Shown here: positions 34,493 through 42,352 of the stretch, piece after piece
Layout of the letters: every line of letters starts with the position of its first letter
Numbering within the stretch: position 1 is the stretch's first letter
Assembly (NCBI RefSeq): GCF_001411495.1
Contig: NZ_CP012982.1
Location: forward strand, 1,922,001-1,986,000
DNA from: Burkholderia cepacia ATCC 25416
GTDB lineage: Bacteria > Pseudomonadota > Gammaproteobacteria > Burkholderiales > Burkholderiaceae
Direction: 5' to 3'
DNA: 64,000 nucleotides
Translations under genes and position numbers: made by a program
Notes under the pieces: model-generated
The model's database searches: none
Told to the model about the DNA's origin: nothing
Seen by the model: only the letters and a program-made list of their open reading frames with translations

Positions 34493-37138
34493 ATGAAGCT
34501 ACGTCATGTGGTGGGTATCGGGTGCCTTGCCGTGTTGTCGGGGTGCGGGGGCGATCAGACTTCGACGGATGCGAGCGTGCTCGCGCAGATGTCGAACGCG
34601 CAGGGCAACCGGAACGACCAGGGCGATCAGAACGACCAGGGCGAGAACGGCGGCGCGGGCAAGCGATCGCTGCTGCGCAGCGTCGATCCGATGATCGGCA
34701 CCGCGAACCTCGACATCAACGCGGACTGGAGCAGCGGCGTGCGCGGCCACGGCCACGTGTACCCGGGCGCGACCGTGCCGTTCGGCATGGTGCAGCTCGG
34801 GCCGGACACGACCGGCGGCGCGCACACGCTGCCGTGGAACTGGGATCGCACGTCCGGCTATCAGTACGACGATCCGCTCATCACCGGCTTCACGCACACG
34901 CACCTGTCGGGCACCGGCATCGGCTCGGGCGGCGAAGTGCGGTTCCTGCCGACGCTGGCGCCGGTCGACACCGCGACGCTGGCCAAGGTGGCCGCCGATG
35001 CGTCGATCACCTACAACGCGTCGTTCAGCCACGACGACGAAACCGCGAGCCCCGGCTACTACCGCGTGAAGATGGCGCCGGTCGGCAGCGGCAACACGCC
35101 GTGGAACGTGAAGAGCGCGAAGATTCTCGCGGAGATGGCGGCTACCGCGCACGCGGGCGTGCATCGCTACACGTATTTCCCGAGCGCGGCTGCGCAGAAG
35201 CGCAGCATGATCGTCAGCATCGATAACCCGATCGGCGGCTCGACCGCGAGCGGCAAGATCCGGGTCATCGACGCGCAGACGATCGCCGGCTGGGAGATCA
35301 CGAACAACTGGGCGAACAACAAGCCGACGTATTTCGTCGCGCGTTTCTCGAAGCCGTTCGATACGAAACACGTCGCGTTCAGCGCCGACGGCTTCAAGGC
35401 CTACCTGACGTTCGCCGACGGTAACGACAGCGGCGCGGTTACGGTGAAGGTCGGCATCTCGCCGTCGAGCATCGCGGATGCACAGGCCAATCTCGCCGCG
35501 GAAGTCGGCGCGAAGTCGTTCGATCAGGTGCGCGGCGCGGCCGAACGCGTGTGGGCCGACGCGCTCGGACGGATCAGGATCAAGGGCGGCAGCGCCGACC
35601 AGCGGACGATGTTCTATACGTCGCTGTATCGCACGATGCTCGCGCCGACCGTCTACAACAACGCGGACGGCAGCTACGTCGGCACCGATTCGACCAACGA
35701 CGGCACGACGTCGCCGCCGACGACGAGCAAGCACGCGAATCCGGGCTTCGACTATTCGTCGACGTTCTCGCTGTGGGACACCTTCCGTGCCGAGTCGCCG
35801 TTGATGACGCTGGTGCAGCCCGAGCGCGTCGACGGCTGGGTCAAGTCGCTGCTCACGCAGTTCAGGCAGAACGGCAAGGGCGAGCTGCCGGTGTGGCCGC
35901 TCGCGCAAACGGAAACCTTCACGATGGCCGGCCACCCGTCGATCCCGCTGATCGCCGATGCGTACCTGAAGCACCTGACGAGCGCGGGCATCGACGACAT
36001 CTGGATCGCGTTGACGACCACGCAGGGCGCGAGCGCGCACGGTTTCGACCAGTACCGCCAGCGCGGCTACGTGGTCGCGGGCGACAACGCATCGGTGTCG
36101 ACGACGCAGGACTATGCGTTCGACGACTGGGCGACGGCCGCGGTCGGCAAGGCGGCGGGCAAGAGCACGGCCGACTACCGGCCCTACCTGCAGCGCAGCC
36201 AGAATTACCGGAACGTGTTCAACCCGACGCTGAACAACGGCTGGAAGTTCTCGCAGCCGAAGGATGCGCAGGGCAACTGGGTGGCGGGCTTCGACCCGAC
36301 GGCGGCGGAGAAGACGGACTTCTCCGAATCGAATGCGTGGATCGATACGTGGAACATCTTCCACGACTTCCCGGGGCTCGTTGCGTTGCTCGGCGGGAAA
36401 AGCCAGTTCATCGCGCAGCTCGATCGCACGTTCGATCCGGCGAACCCGCTGACCTTCCTCGGCAACCAGGGCTTTCCGGACCTGACCGGCCGCAGCGGCC
36501 AGTTCTTCGCCGGGAACGAGCCGGCGAACCATCTGCCGTACCTGTACGACGTCGCGGGCATGCCGTCGAAGACACAGGACCGCGTGCGCACGGTGATGGA
36601 CGACATGTATTCGCTGACGTTGACGGCCGGCGATCGCGCGCTGCTCAGCGGCGACAGCCTGAAGGCCGCGCTGGCCGACCCGCGCCGCGTGCGCGATTCG
36701 GCCATTCCCGGCAACGACGACTGCGGGCAGCTGTCCGCGTGGTACGTGCTGTCCGCGCTCGGCATCTATTCGCTGAATCCGGTGGGCGGCGTGTTCTACC
36801 TTGGCACGCCGCTGTTCGCGGAAGCGACGATCGACATCCCGGTTGCATCGGGCGGCGGAGACGGCGGTGCGCTGAAGTTCGGCAAGTCGCGGCGCTTCAC
36901 CGTGACGGCGCACACGGCCGGCGGCGGCGCGCCGTCGTCGGTCAATCGCTATGTGCAGTCGGTGAGCCTGAACGGCGTGCCGCTGCATCGGCCGTACATC
37001 ACGTACGACGAGATGAAGGCCGGCGGCACGCTCGATTTCGTGATGGGGGCGACGCCGAACGATGGTTGGGTCAGCCAGTGGAACGGTCAGGATCCGAACA
37101 GCGCGCTCGCACCTTCGCTGACGTTGGCAGGGAAGTAG
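34493..37138 (+). CDS. GH92-family alpha-mannosidase, lipoprotein (second of two)
   Basis: 881 residues, ATG at 34493 with GAGGGAGGGA upstream. Lipobox CLAVLSGC (Cys ~18), then a short Gln/Asn/Asp/Gly-rich linker. The catalytic module starts LLRSVDPMIGTA, with YPGATVPFGMVQLGPDT, HTHLSGTGIGSGGEV, SLWDTFRAESPLMTLV and GNDDCGQLSAWYVLSALGIY. It is about 60 residues longer than the first enzyme and only moderately similar, so the pair is an old duplication likely with different linkage specificity. No transporter or other glycosidase gene adjoins. A hairpin terminator follows at 37156-37177. Confidence 0.93.
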   Translation: MKLRHVVGIGCLAVLSGCGGDQTSTDASVLAQMSNAQGNRNDQGDQNDQGENGGAGKRSLLRSVDPMIGTANLDINADWSSGVRGHGHVYPGATVPFGMVQLGPDTTGGAHTLPWNWDRTSGYQYDDPLITGFTHTHLSGTGIGSGGEVRFLPTLAPVDTATLAKVAADASITYNASFSHDDETASPGYYRVKMAPVGSGNTPWNVKSAKILAEMAATAHAGVHRYTYFPSAAAQKRSMIVSIDNPIGGSTASGKIRVIDAQTIAGWEITNNWANNKPTYFVARFSKPFDTKHVAFSADGFKAYLTFADGNDSGAVTVKVGISPSSIADAQANLAAEVGAKSFDQVRGAAERVWADALGRIRIKGGSADQRTMFYTSLYRTMLAPTVYNNADGSYVGTDSTNDGTTSPPTTSKHANPGFDYSSTFSLWDTFRAESPLMTLVQPERVDGWVKSLLTQFRQNGKGELPVWPLAQTETFTMAGHPSIPLIADAYLKHLTSAGIDDIWIALTTTQGASAHGFDQYRQRGYVVAGDNASVSTTQDYAFDDWATAAVGKAAGKSTADYRPYLQRSQNYRNVFNPTLNNGWKFSQPKDAQGNWVAGFDPTAAEKTDFSESNAWIDTWNIFHDFPGLVALLGGKSQFIAQLDRTFDPANPLTFLGNQGFPDLTGRSGQFFAGNEPANHLPYLYDVAGMPSKTQDRVRTVMDDMYSLTLTAGDRALLSGDSLKAALADPRRVRDSAIPGNDDCGQLSAWYVLSALGIYSLNPVGGVFYLGTPLFAEATIDIPVASGGGDGGALKFGKSRRFTVTAHTAGGGAPSSVNRYVQSVSLNGVPLHRPYITYDEMKAGGTLDFVMGATPNDGWVSQWNGQDPNSALAPSLTLAGK

Positions 37139-37155
37139 CGGCAGGCAACAGCAAG

Positions 37156-37177
37156 CGGCCCGCATCGACGCGGGCCG
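37156..37177 (+). terminator. Stem-loop terminator after the GH92 operon
   Basis: CGGCCCGC (37156-37163) / GCGGGCCG (37170-37177) with loop ATCGAC, 17 bp past the stop; the tail ATTGGCTTC is only weakly T-rich. Confidence 0.6.
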
Positions 37178-37230
37178 ATTGGCTTCATCCGGCGGCGCCG
37201 GTTTCGAGCGGATCGGCATCTTTGCGGCCG

Positions 37231-37650
37231 TCTTATCCGGCCGTGTGGGGCAGTTGCCGGATCGTCACCGGGCCGCTGAGCGACTGCTGGGGCAGCAAGG
37301 GGCTGATCGTCGCCGGGATGCGGGTGCGGGCGGCAAGGCGTGCGCCGGCCGCGCTGACGGGGCGGTTGCGCTGGCGGCTCGTGGCGAGCGTGTTGCCCGG
37401 TCTCGGCACGGCGATGGTCTGTCCGGGCCTGATTGCCGCCGTGTCCGATGCGGCCGATGCGTCCGATGCGTCCGATGCGTCCAGGCCCGGCTGGCTGGCG
37501 CGCTCGCTCGCCGAGCGTGTATCGGTCCTGATGCGATCTCGGCTGTGCGATCGGCGCGTTGCCGGCAGCCTGGATGGCCGGCCGATTCGGCTTCGCCGGA
37601 GCGATCCTCGTGGTGGCCGCGGTGACTTTCGCGTCTGGGAGACGCCGTCG
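37231..37650 (+). pseudogene. Remnant of an MFS transporter (C-terminal part, frameshifted)
   Basis: From 37231 one frame reads SYPAVWGSCRIVTGPLSDCW and then GSKGLIVAGM and LGTAMVCPGLIAAVSDAA. This is the recognisable fourth-to-sixth-helix region of an MFS permease (WG...VTGPLSDRWGRKGLIVAGM; GLGTAMVYPxLIAAVSDA). After about 37525 the match continues in another frame (VYRS-stop-CDLGCAIGALPAAW, then FGFAGAILVVAAVTFASG), with an in-frame TGA where family members have Trp. Several conserved Arg/Trp/Tyr have become Cys, Arg or Ser. The N-terminal half is missing; the sequence upstream is the end of the GH92 operon. It is a decayed, truncated gene that cannot make a permease. Confidence 0.8.
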
Positions 37651-37690
37651 CGCTTATGATGCGGGAACGCCACTGACAGGGTTCCCCGAC

Positions 37691-38512
37691 ATGGACGCGC
37701 CGCTTCCGCCGATTTCTGCCCCGATTCCCGAAACGGAACCTGAAACCGAAACCGTCGCCGAGCCGCGCGCGTCGCGGCTGCATCGGCCGGTCGCGCTCGT
37801 CACCGGATCGACGTCGGGAATCGGCGCGGCGATCGCGCGCCGCCTGGCGGCGGACGGTTATGCGGTGATCCTGCATTCGCGCAGTTCGGCGGACGTGGGG
37901 CGCGCAATGGCGCGCGAACTCGGCGCGGCCTACGTGCAGGCCGATCTCGCCGACGATGCCGAACGCGTGCGGCTGATCCGCGACGCACTGGCCGTGCACG
38001 GGCGGCTCGACGTCCTCGTCAACAATGCGGGCGTCAGCCGCGTGATTCCGCATGACGACCTTGCCGCGGCGACGCCCGACGTGTGGCGCGAGATGCACGA
38101 GATCAACGTGATCGCGCCATTCCGGCTCGTCGCCGAAGCGGAGGCTGCGCTGCGCGAGGCGGCGTCGCACGGGCGGGCCGGGTGCGTCGTGAACGTCAGT
38201 TCGCATGCGGGCGTGCGGCCGAAGGGCGCGTCGATTCCCTATGCGGCGGCGAAGGCGGCGCTCAATCACACGACGCGGCTGCTCGCGCGCACGCTCGCGC
38301 CGGCGATTCGCGTCAATGCGGTCGCGCCGGGGCTCGTCGATACGCCGCTCACGGCCGACTGGACGGAGGCGCAGCAGCTCTGGCGCGAGCGCGCGCCGAT
38401 GCGGCGGGCGGCGGCGCCGGATGACATCGCGCAGACGGTCGCGATGCTCGTCGCGTCCGATTACGTGACGGGCGAGATCGTGATGCTCGACGGGGGGATG
38501 AACCTGACGTGA
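37691..38512 (+). CDS. Short-chain dehydrogenase/reductase (FabG-like)
   Basis: 273 residues from the ATG at 37691. The open frame extends upstream into the MFS remnant and should not be used. A Pro/Glu/Thr-rich N-terminal tail (about 1-35) precedes the Rossmann fold: TGSTSGIG (cofactor loop, about 40-47), NNAGVSR, catalytic Ser in NVSSHAGV, Tyr-x-x-x-Lys in SIPYAAAKAAL, and a C-terminal GEIVMLDGGMN. It is an NAD(P)-dependent oxidoreductase with unknown substrate. The stop codon lies inside the first unit of an 8-bp tandem repeat. Confidence 0.92.
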   Translation: MDAPLPPISAPIPETEPETETVAEPRASRLHRPVALVTGSTSGIGAAIARRLAADGYAVILHSRSSADVGRAMARELGAAYVQADLADDAERVRLIRDALAVHGRLDVLVNNAGVSRVIPHDDLAAATPDVWREMHEINVIAPFRLVAEAEAALREAASHGRAGCVVNVSSHAGVRPKGASIPYAAAKAALNHTTRLLARTLAPAIRVNAVAPGLVDTPLTADWTEAQQLWRERAPMRRAAAPDDIAQTVAMLVASDYVTGEIVMLDGGMNLT

Positions 38513-38590
38513 TGCGGTGATGCGGTGATGCGGCGATGCGGCGATGCGGTGATGCGGTGATGCGGTGATGCGGTGATGTCGTGATGCAAT
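38511..38590. repeat. 8-bp tandem repeat, ten units
   Basis: Ten consecutive octamers of consensus GATGCGGT (six exact, two GATGCGGC, last two degenerate GATGTCGT and GATGCAAT) run for 80 bp, starting within the SDR stop codon. The number of units is likely to vary between strains by slippage; it is non-coding, between convergent genes. Confidence 0.9.
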
Positions 38591-38664
38591 GTCGCGGCCG
38601 GACAGCCGCGCGCAAGAATCATGCACGCGATTGCCGCGACCGCTTTCCTGCCCGCGTACGCGGA

Positions 38665-39444
38665 TCAGCCGAGCCGCGACCGCAGTTGCGCGAGCGCCTG
38701 GTCGTGCGTGCGCTCGAACTTCAGCGGCGTGACGGCGACATACCCTTCGCCGAGTGCGACCGTTTCCGAATCCGGGTCGTCTTCGCGCGGCGCGCGGGCC
38801 AGCTTCAGCCAGTGATAGTCGATCTCGCGCGGATCGCGGCCCGACACGATCTCGACGCCCTGCAGCGTACCGGCCCCCTGGTTCGTCAACTTCAGGCCGC
38901 GCACGTCGTCGGCCGGCCGTGCCGGGAAATTCACGTTGAGGCACGCGTCGCTGTCCCAGCCGGCGGCGACGAGCCGGCGAATGACGTCCGGCGCATGCGC
39001 GAGCGCGGTGTTCCATGGCACCGCGTTGCGATCGGTGAAGGCCTGGCTCAGCGCGATGGCCGGTACGCCGACCAGCATGCTCGTCATCGCGGCGCCGACC
39101 GTGCCGGAAAACACCGTTTCGGTGCCGAGATTCGCACCGCGGTTCACGCCGGACAGCACGACGTCGGGCCGCGCGTCCTTCATCAGGTGGCTGACCGCGA
39201 TCGCGACGCAATCGCCGGGCGTGCCGCGCACCGCGAAGCGGCGTTCGCCCTTGCGATGCACGCGCAGCGGTTCGTGCAGGCTCAGCGAATGCGACGTGCC
39301 GCTCTGGTCCTCCGCCGGCGCGACGATCCACACTTCGCGCGCCAGTTGCATGGCGACCTGTTCGAGTACTTCAAGGCCGGGGGCGTCGAATCCGTCGTCG
39401 TTGGTCAGCAGGACACGGTCGAAAAGCGGGCGGGTTTCTTGCAT
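38665..39444 (-). CDS. surE: 5'-nucleotidase SurE
   Basis: 259 residues from the ATG complementary to 39442-39444. All SurE signatures are present: LLTNDDGFDAPGLEVL (the NDD metal site), VAPAEDQSGTSHSLSL, VRGTPGDCVAIAV and LSGVNRGANLGTETVFSGTV. The enzyme dephosphorylates nucleoside 5'-monophosphates and short polyphosphates and is linked to stationary-phase survival. Proteobacterial surE is usually beside pcm, nlpD and rpoS. Here it stands alone, so it is probably an additional copy. The GAGG Shine-Dalgarno is about 10 bp from the start. A terminator and possible structured RNA lie upstream. Confidence 0.95.
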   Translation of the reverse strand: MQETRPLFDRVLLTNDDGFDAPGLEVLEQVAMQLAREVWIVAPAEDQSGTSHSLSLHEPLRVHRKGERRFAVRGTPGDCVAIAVSHLMKDARPDVVLSGVNRGANLGTETVFSGTVGAAMTSMLVGVPAIALSQAFTDRNAVPWNTALAHAPDVIRRLVAAGWDSDACLNVNFPARPADDVRGLKLTNQGAGTLQGVEIVSGRDPREIDYHWLKLARAPREDDPDSETVALGEGYVAVTPLKFERTHDQALAQLRSRLG

Positions 39445-39552
39445 TGGGACGATCCTCACGGAGATGGGCGATGAGAGGGAAGGGCGGCGTGGCGCAAGCC
39501 ACAAGGCTAGCATCCCGGCGCGAGAATCGTCGTGTTGCGTCGTCGGCGCGGA

Positions 39553-39580
39553 CATGAAAACGGGCGCATTGTGCGCCCGT
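39553..39580 (-). terminator. Intrinsic terminator between azlD and surE
   Basis: ACGGGCGCA (39560-39568) / TGCGCCCGT (39572-39580), loop TTG; on the minus strand it is followed by TTTTC. It would end transcription coming from azlCD or from an RNA in between, before surE. Confidence 0.8.
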
Positions 39581-39754
39581 TCGTCGGTTGAGATGCCACG
39601 TAAGCGGCGATCGGCCCTTCCGGCGGCTAGCCCCGCGAATGATTATTTCCAAAACAGGAGAATGTGCGTTGCCGGCCGGAGCGCGAGATCGGTCGTCGCT
39701 CGTCCCCTTGGGGGACGGCTGGCAACGCACGTTCACAAGCCCGCTATCAGCGGG
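39555..39754 (-). ncRNA. Candidate structured RNA between azlD and surE
   Basis: On the minus strand the azlD stop (39763) is followed by a hairpin (CCCGCT 39740-39745 / AGCGGG 39749-39754). Next comes a 67-nt domain closed by a perfect 10-bp helix (39664-39673 with 39721-39730) that contains a 7-bp hairpin (39701-39707 / 39711-39717). The perfect terminator at 39553-39580 follows. No ORF fits. The ~180-nt region could be a 3'-UTR-derived or independent small RNA; I could not match it to a named family. Confidence 0.4.
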
Positions 39755-39762
39755 AACAGGCC

Positions 39763-40071
39763 CTATCCGATCAGATGCCGCAGCAGCCCCGCCGACGCGA
39801 CGCCGACGATGACGGTCGGCAGGATCGACAGGCGCGTCGCCGCGAGCAGCGTGATCGCGAGCGCGAGCAGGTCGGCCGGCCGCGTCGACACGAAGGCTGG
39901 CGCGATCACCGAGATCAGCACGCAGCCGGGCACGTTCTCCATCACCGATGCCATCCGCGGGCTGAGCGTGCGGTTGCGCAGCAGCACGTAGCCGAGGATG
40001 CGCGACAGGTAGGTCGTCGACGCCATCAGCACGATCGTCGCGACGGTGCTGAAATCCGGAAGCTCAGGCAT
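39763..40071 (-). CDS. azlD: AzlD-family branched-chain amino acid transport subunit
   Basis: 102 residues with three hydrophobic helices, typical of AzlD (small partner of AzlC). ATVVLMASTTYLSRILGYV-type sequence at residues ~10-30 and MENVPGCVLISVIAPAFV in the middle are characteristic. It overlaps azlC by 8 bp (40064-40071), implying coupled translation. AzlCD-type pairs export branched-chain amino acids and analogues, as BrnFE does. Confidence 0.92.
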   Translation of the reverse strand: MPELPDFSTVATIVLMASTTYLSRILGYVLLRNRTLSPRMASVMENVPGCVLISVIAPAFVSTRPADLLALAITLLAATRLSILPTVIVGVASAGLLRHLIG

Positions 40072-40798
40072 CGCGCGGCTCCCACAGCAACGCGGCGACG
40101 AGCCCCGCGCATGCGCCGGCCGCGACGTACCATGCGCCGGGCACAGCCAGGTGCGTGGCCGCCGCGACGACGAGGCTCACGAACCACGGACGGCTCGCGC
40201 GCATTCCCTTCCACATCCCGCGCAGCAGCACCAGGAATACGGCCGTGAACGCCATGTCGAAGCCGTACTGCTCGACGTTGCCGATCGTCGGGCCGACCGC
40301 CGCGCCGAGCGTGGTCATCGAGATCCACGTCAGGTAGAGCCCGATACAGATGCCCGCGTAATAGGGCACGCTGATGTGCGTGGCCGAGCGCGAGCGCGCG
40401 TCGGCGAGCGACATCGCCCAGCTCTCGTCGCACATGAAGAACAGCGCGACGAACGCGCGGCGGCGCGGCAGGCGCCGGATGTACGGCTCGAACGCCGCGC
40501 CCATCAGGATGTGGCGCGAATTCACGAGGAACGACATCGCGACGATCAGCGCGATATGCGGCGGCGAGGTCCACAGATGGATCGCCGCGAATTCGGAACC
40601 GCCGCCGAAATTCAGGCCCGTCATCATCGGCACCTCGAACAGGCTGAGCCCTTTCTGCGCGGCCTGCGCGCCGAGCACCAGCGCGAACGGCACGAAACCC
40701 AGCATGACGGGCAGCGCCGCGCGCAAACCGCGGCCCATCTCGGCGACATAGGCGGGCTTGTCGCGAAGCCCGGACGACGTTGAAACGCTACTGCTCAT
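40064..40798 (-). CDS. azlC: AzlC-family branched-chain amino acid exporter subunit
   Basis: 244 residues from the ATG complementary to 40796-40798, with a strong AAGGAGGAG 6 bp upstream. The open frame runs upstream across the Lrp operator and is not used. It has several membrane helices; GFVPFALVLGAQAAQKGLS and LVNSRHILMGAAFEPYIRRLP are AzlC family marks. With AzlD it forms the exporter. The gene is divergent from an Lrp/AsnC regulator, the same arrangement as brnFE-lrp, so induction by internal branched-chain amino acids or methionine is likely. Confidence 0.94.
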   Translation of the reverse strand: MSSSVSTSSGLRDKPAYVAEMGRGLRAALPVMLGFVPFALVLGAQAAQKGLSLFEVPMMTGLNFGGGSEFAAIHLWTSPPHIALIVAMSFLVNSRHILMGAAFEPYIRRLPRRRAFVALFFMCDESWAMSLADARSRSATHISVPYYAGICIGLYLTWISMTTLGAAVGPTIGNVEQYGFDMAFTAVFLVLLRGMWKGMRASRPWFVSLVVAAATHLAVPGAWYVAAGACAGLVAALLWEPRDA

Positions 40799-40875
40799 TA
40801 CTCCTCCTTCGGGGGGAGGGATTGTCTGCTTTTTTGACTCGAATCGGGTTGCGTTGTGGCCATAACTTTCAGAGA

Positions 40876-40926
40876 ATTTGGCATTGAACGCGTGATTTGC
40901 GAATTTTTTGGAATCGGATGCCAAAT
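40876..40926. promoter_or_regulatory. Wide inverted repeat at the lrp-type gene (candidate Lrp site)
   Basis: ATTTGGCAT (40876-40884) and ATGCCAAAT (40918-40926) are perfect 9-bp arms whose centres are 42 bp apart, four helical turns. The downstream arm overlaps the regulator's start codon. This fits an octameric Lrp/AsnC protein wrapping DNA between azlC and its own gene. Confidence 0.6.
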
Positions 40927-41383
40927 GAAACTGGATGCCATCGACCGGCGGATCCTGAGCGCGCTGCAGCGCGACGGCCGCATGCAGAACGTGGAGCTCG
41001 CGCACGAGGTCGGGCTGTCGCCGTCGCCGTGCCTGCGGCGCGTGCGGCTTCTCGAGGAAGCGGGCGTGATCGAGAAATACGTGGCCGTGCTGAATCCCGC
41101 GAAGGTCGGCAAGGGGCTGACGATCTTCACGCGCGTGTGGCTGAAGGGGCAGGACGCGGAATCCGTGAACCGTTTCGCCGATGCCGTCCAGCAGATGCCG
41201 GAAGTCGTCGAATGTCACCTGATGGCGGGCGACTGCGATTTCCTGCTGCGCGTCGTCGCGGCCGACATCGACGACTATCGGCGCTTCCAGATGGAAACCC
41301 TCACGCGCATTCCCGGCGTGCTGAGCGTGAAGACCGACATTCCGATGCAGAAGGTCAAGCTGACGTCGGCGCTGCCGACCTAG
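40925..41383 (+). CDS. Lrp/AsnC-family transcriptional regulator
   Basis: 152 residues from the ATG at 40925 (MKLDAIDRRILSALQRDGRM). Helix-turn-helix at about residues 5-60 (VELAHEVGLSPSPCLRRVRL), RAM ligand domain at about 70-150 (VVECHLMAGDCDFLLRVVAAD). It is divergent from azlCD and very probably their activator, responding to amino acids. A perfect wide inverted repeat overlaps its start codon, pointing to autoregulation. The Shine-Dalgarno is poor (GGAAT at 40910-40914). Confidence 0.93.
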   Translation: MKLDAIDRRILSALQRDGRMQNVELAHEVGLSPSPCLRRVRLLEEAGVIEKYVAVLNPAKVGKGLTIFTRVWLKGQDAESVNRFADAVQQMPEVVECHLMAGDCDFLLRVVAADIDDYRRFQMETLTRIPGVLSVKTDIPMQKVKLTSALPT

Positions 41384-41603
41384 CGCCGAACGGGTGCGAG
41401 GCGATGACTCGACGAACGGTCAGGTCTCGGTGACAATCGCCGGGTAATCTGGCGAGTCACGCCGCTTCGAACGTATCGCACGCACCGCCGTGCGATGTTC
41501 GATGCGCAAGCAACTAACGGTCAATGTCGATGCGATCGGGCAGGCGGCGCTGCGCGCCGGGTCATGCGCCGGCGCGGATGCGTTTCTTCTTGTCGGGCCA
41601 TTC

Positions 41604-42173
41604 ATGCAGCCATTCAACAATCCGTGGAATTCGCTGGAAATCGTCAAGCTCGTGCTCGGCGTGCTGACGCCGTTGTCGGTGGCCTGCCTCGGCTGGCTCG
41701 TCGCGCGTCGGCTGAAGCGACTCGAACTCGTACAGTGGACCAACCAGCGGCTGATCGAGAAGCGCCTCGCGCTGTACGACGCGGTCGCGCCACAGCTCAA
41801 TGCGCTGCTGTGCTTCTATACGTGGATCGGCTACTGGAAGGACATCTCGCCGGACGACGTGATCCGCGCGAAGCGCGAGCTCGACCGCACGTTTCATATC
41901 TACCGCTACCTGTTCGACGAGGATGTGTACGACGCGTATCACACGTATATCCACGCGCTGTTCGACATGCACACGGGCCCGGGCCGCGACGCGCGAATCC
42001 GCTCGCTGATCCAGTCGCCGGACGGCGACCGGAGCGTACACGGGGCGTATGAATGGAAGCCGGCGTGGTCCGAGCGTTTCGCGACCGCGAATGTCGTGCC
42101 GAAGGACGACGTGCTGCGGCATTACACGCAGTTGATGGAACGGCTGCGCGTGGCACTGGGCGCGACGCGCTGA
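41604..42173 (+). CDS. Hypothetical membrane-anchored protein
   Basis: 189 residues from the ATG at 41604 (MQPFNNPWNSLEIVKLVLGV). In-frame ATGs at 41490 and 41502 would add a Cys/Ala-rich stretch without a better ribosome-binding site, so the start is uncertain. One transmembrane helix (about 11-33, LGVLTPLSVACLGWLVARR) precedes a cytoplasmic, Tyr/Arg-rich helical domain (LYDAVAPQLNALLCFYTWIG; HIYRYLFDEDVYDAYHTYI). I do not recognise the family. It stands alone between the Lrp gene and the C92-like peptidase gene. Confidence 0.7.
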   Translation: MQPFNNPWNSLEIVKLVLGVLTPLSVACLGWLVARRLKRLELVQWTNQRLIEKRLALYDAVAPQLNALLCFYTWIGYWKDISPDDVIRAKRELDRTFHIYRYLFDEDVYDAYHTYIHALFDMHTGPGRDARIRSLIQSPDGDRSVHGAYEWKPAWSERFATANVVPKDDVLRHYTQLMERLRVALGATR

Positions 42174-42178
42174 CGGCT

Positions 42179-42234
42179 CGGCCTCGCACCTCACGCTTCG
42201 CGCCTTACGCTTCGCGCCTTACGCCGCGCACCTC
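42179..42234. repeat. 14-bp degenerate tandem repeat, four units
   Basis: ACGCTTCGCGCCTT occurs twice exactly (42193-42206, 42207-42220), flanked by two related units (42179-42192 and 42221-42234). It starts 6 bp after a stop codon. Slippage-prone non-coding minisatellite. Confidence 0.75.
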
Positions 42235-42352
42235 ACGCCGGTATCGAAATCCGCCACCCGGCGGCACGGATTCACGCCCTCGCACAAGAAGCGGATGCGG
42301 AGCGCGGTAGCTGCTGACATCCTCGCGCCATGTTCACTCTCGCGAGGTCCAT

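Noticed and set aside
34499..37219. 906-codon minus-strand ORF opposite the second GH92 gene
   Set aside because: Same type of antisense shadow; the plus strand has lipobox and catalytic motifs.
38511..38590. Octamer array as a CRISPR
   Set aside because: Units are directly adjacent with no spacers and are only 8 bp long.
39553..39762. Assigning the structured segment to 6S RNA
   Set aside because: Size is similar, but I could not form the expected single long hairpin with a central bulge, so I leave the RNA unnamed.
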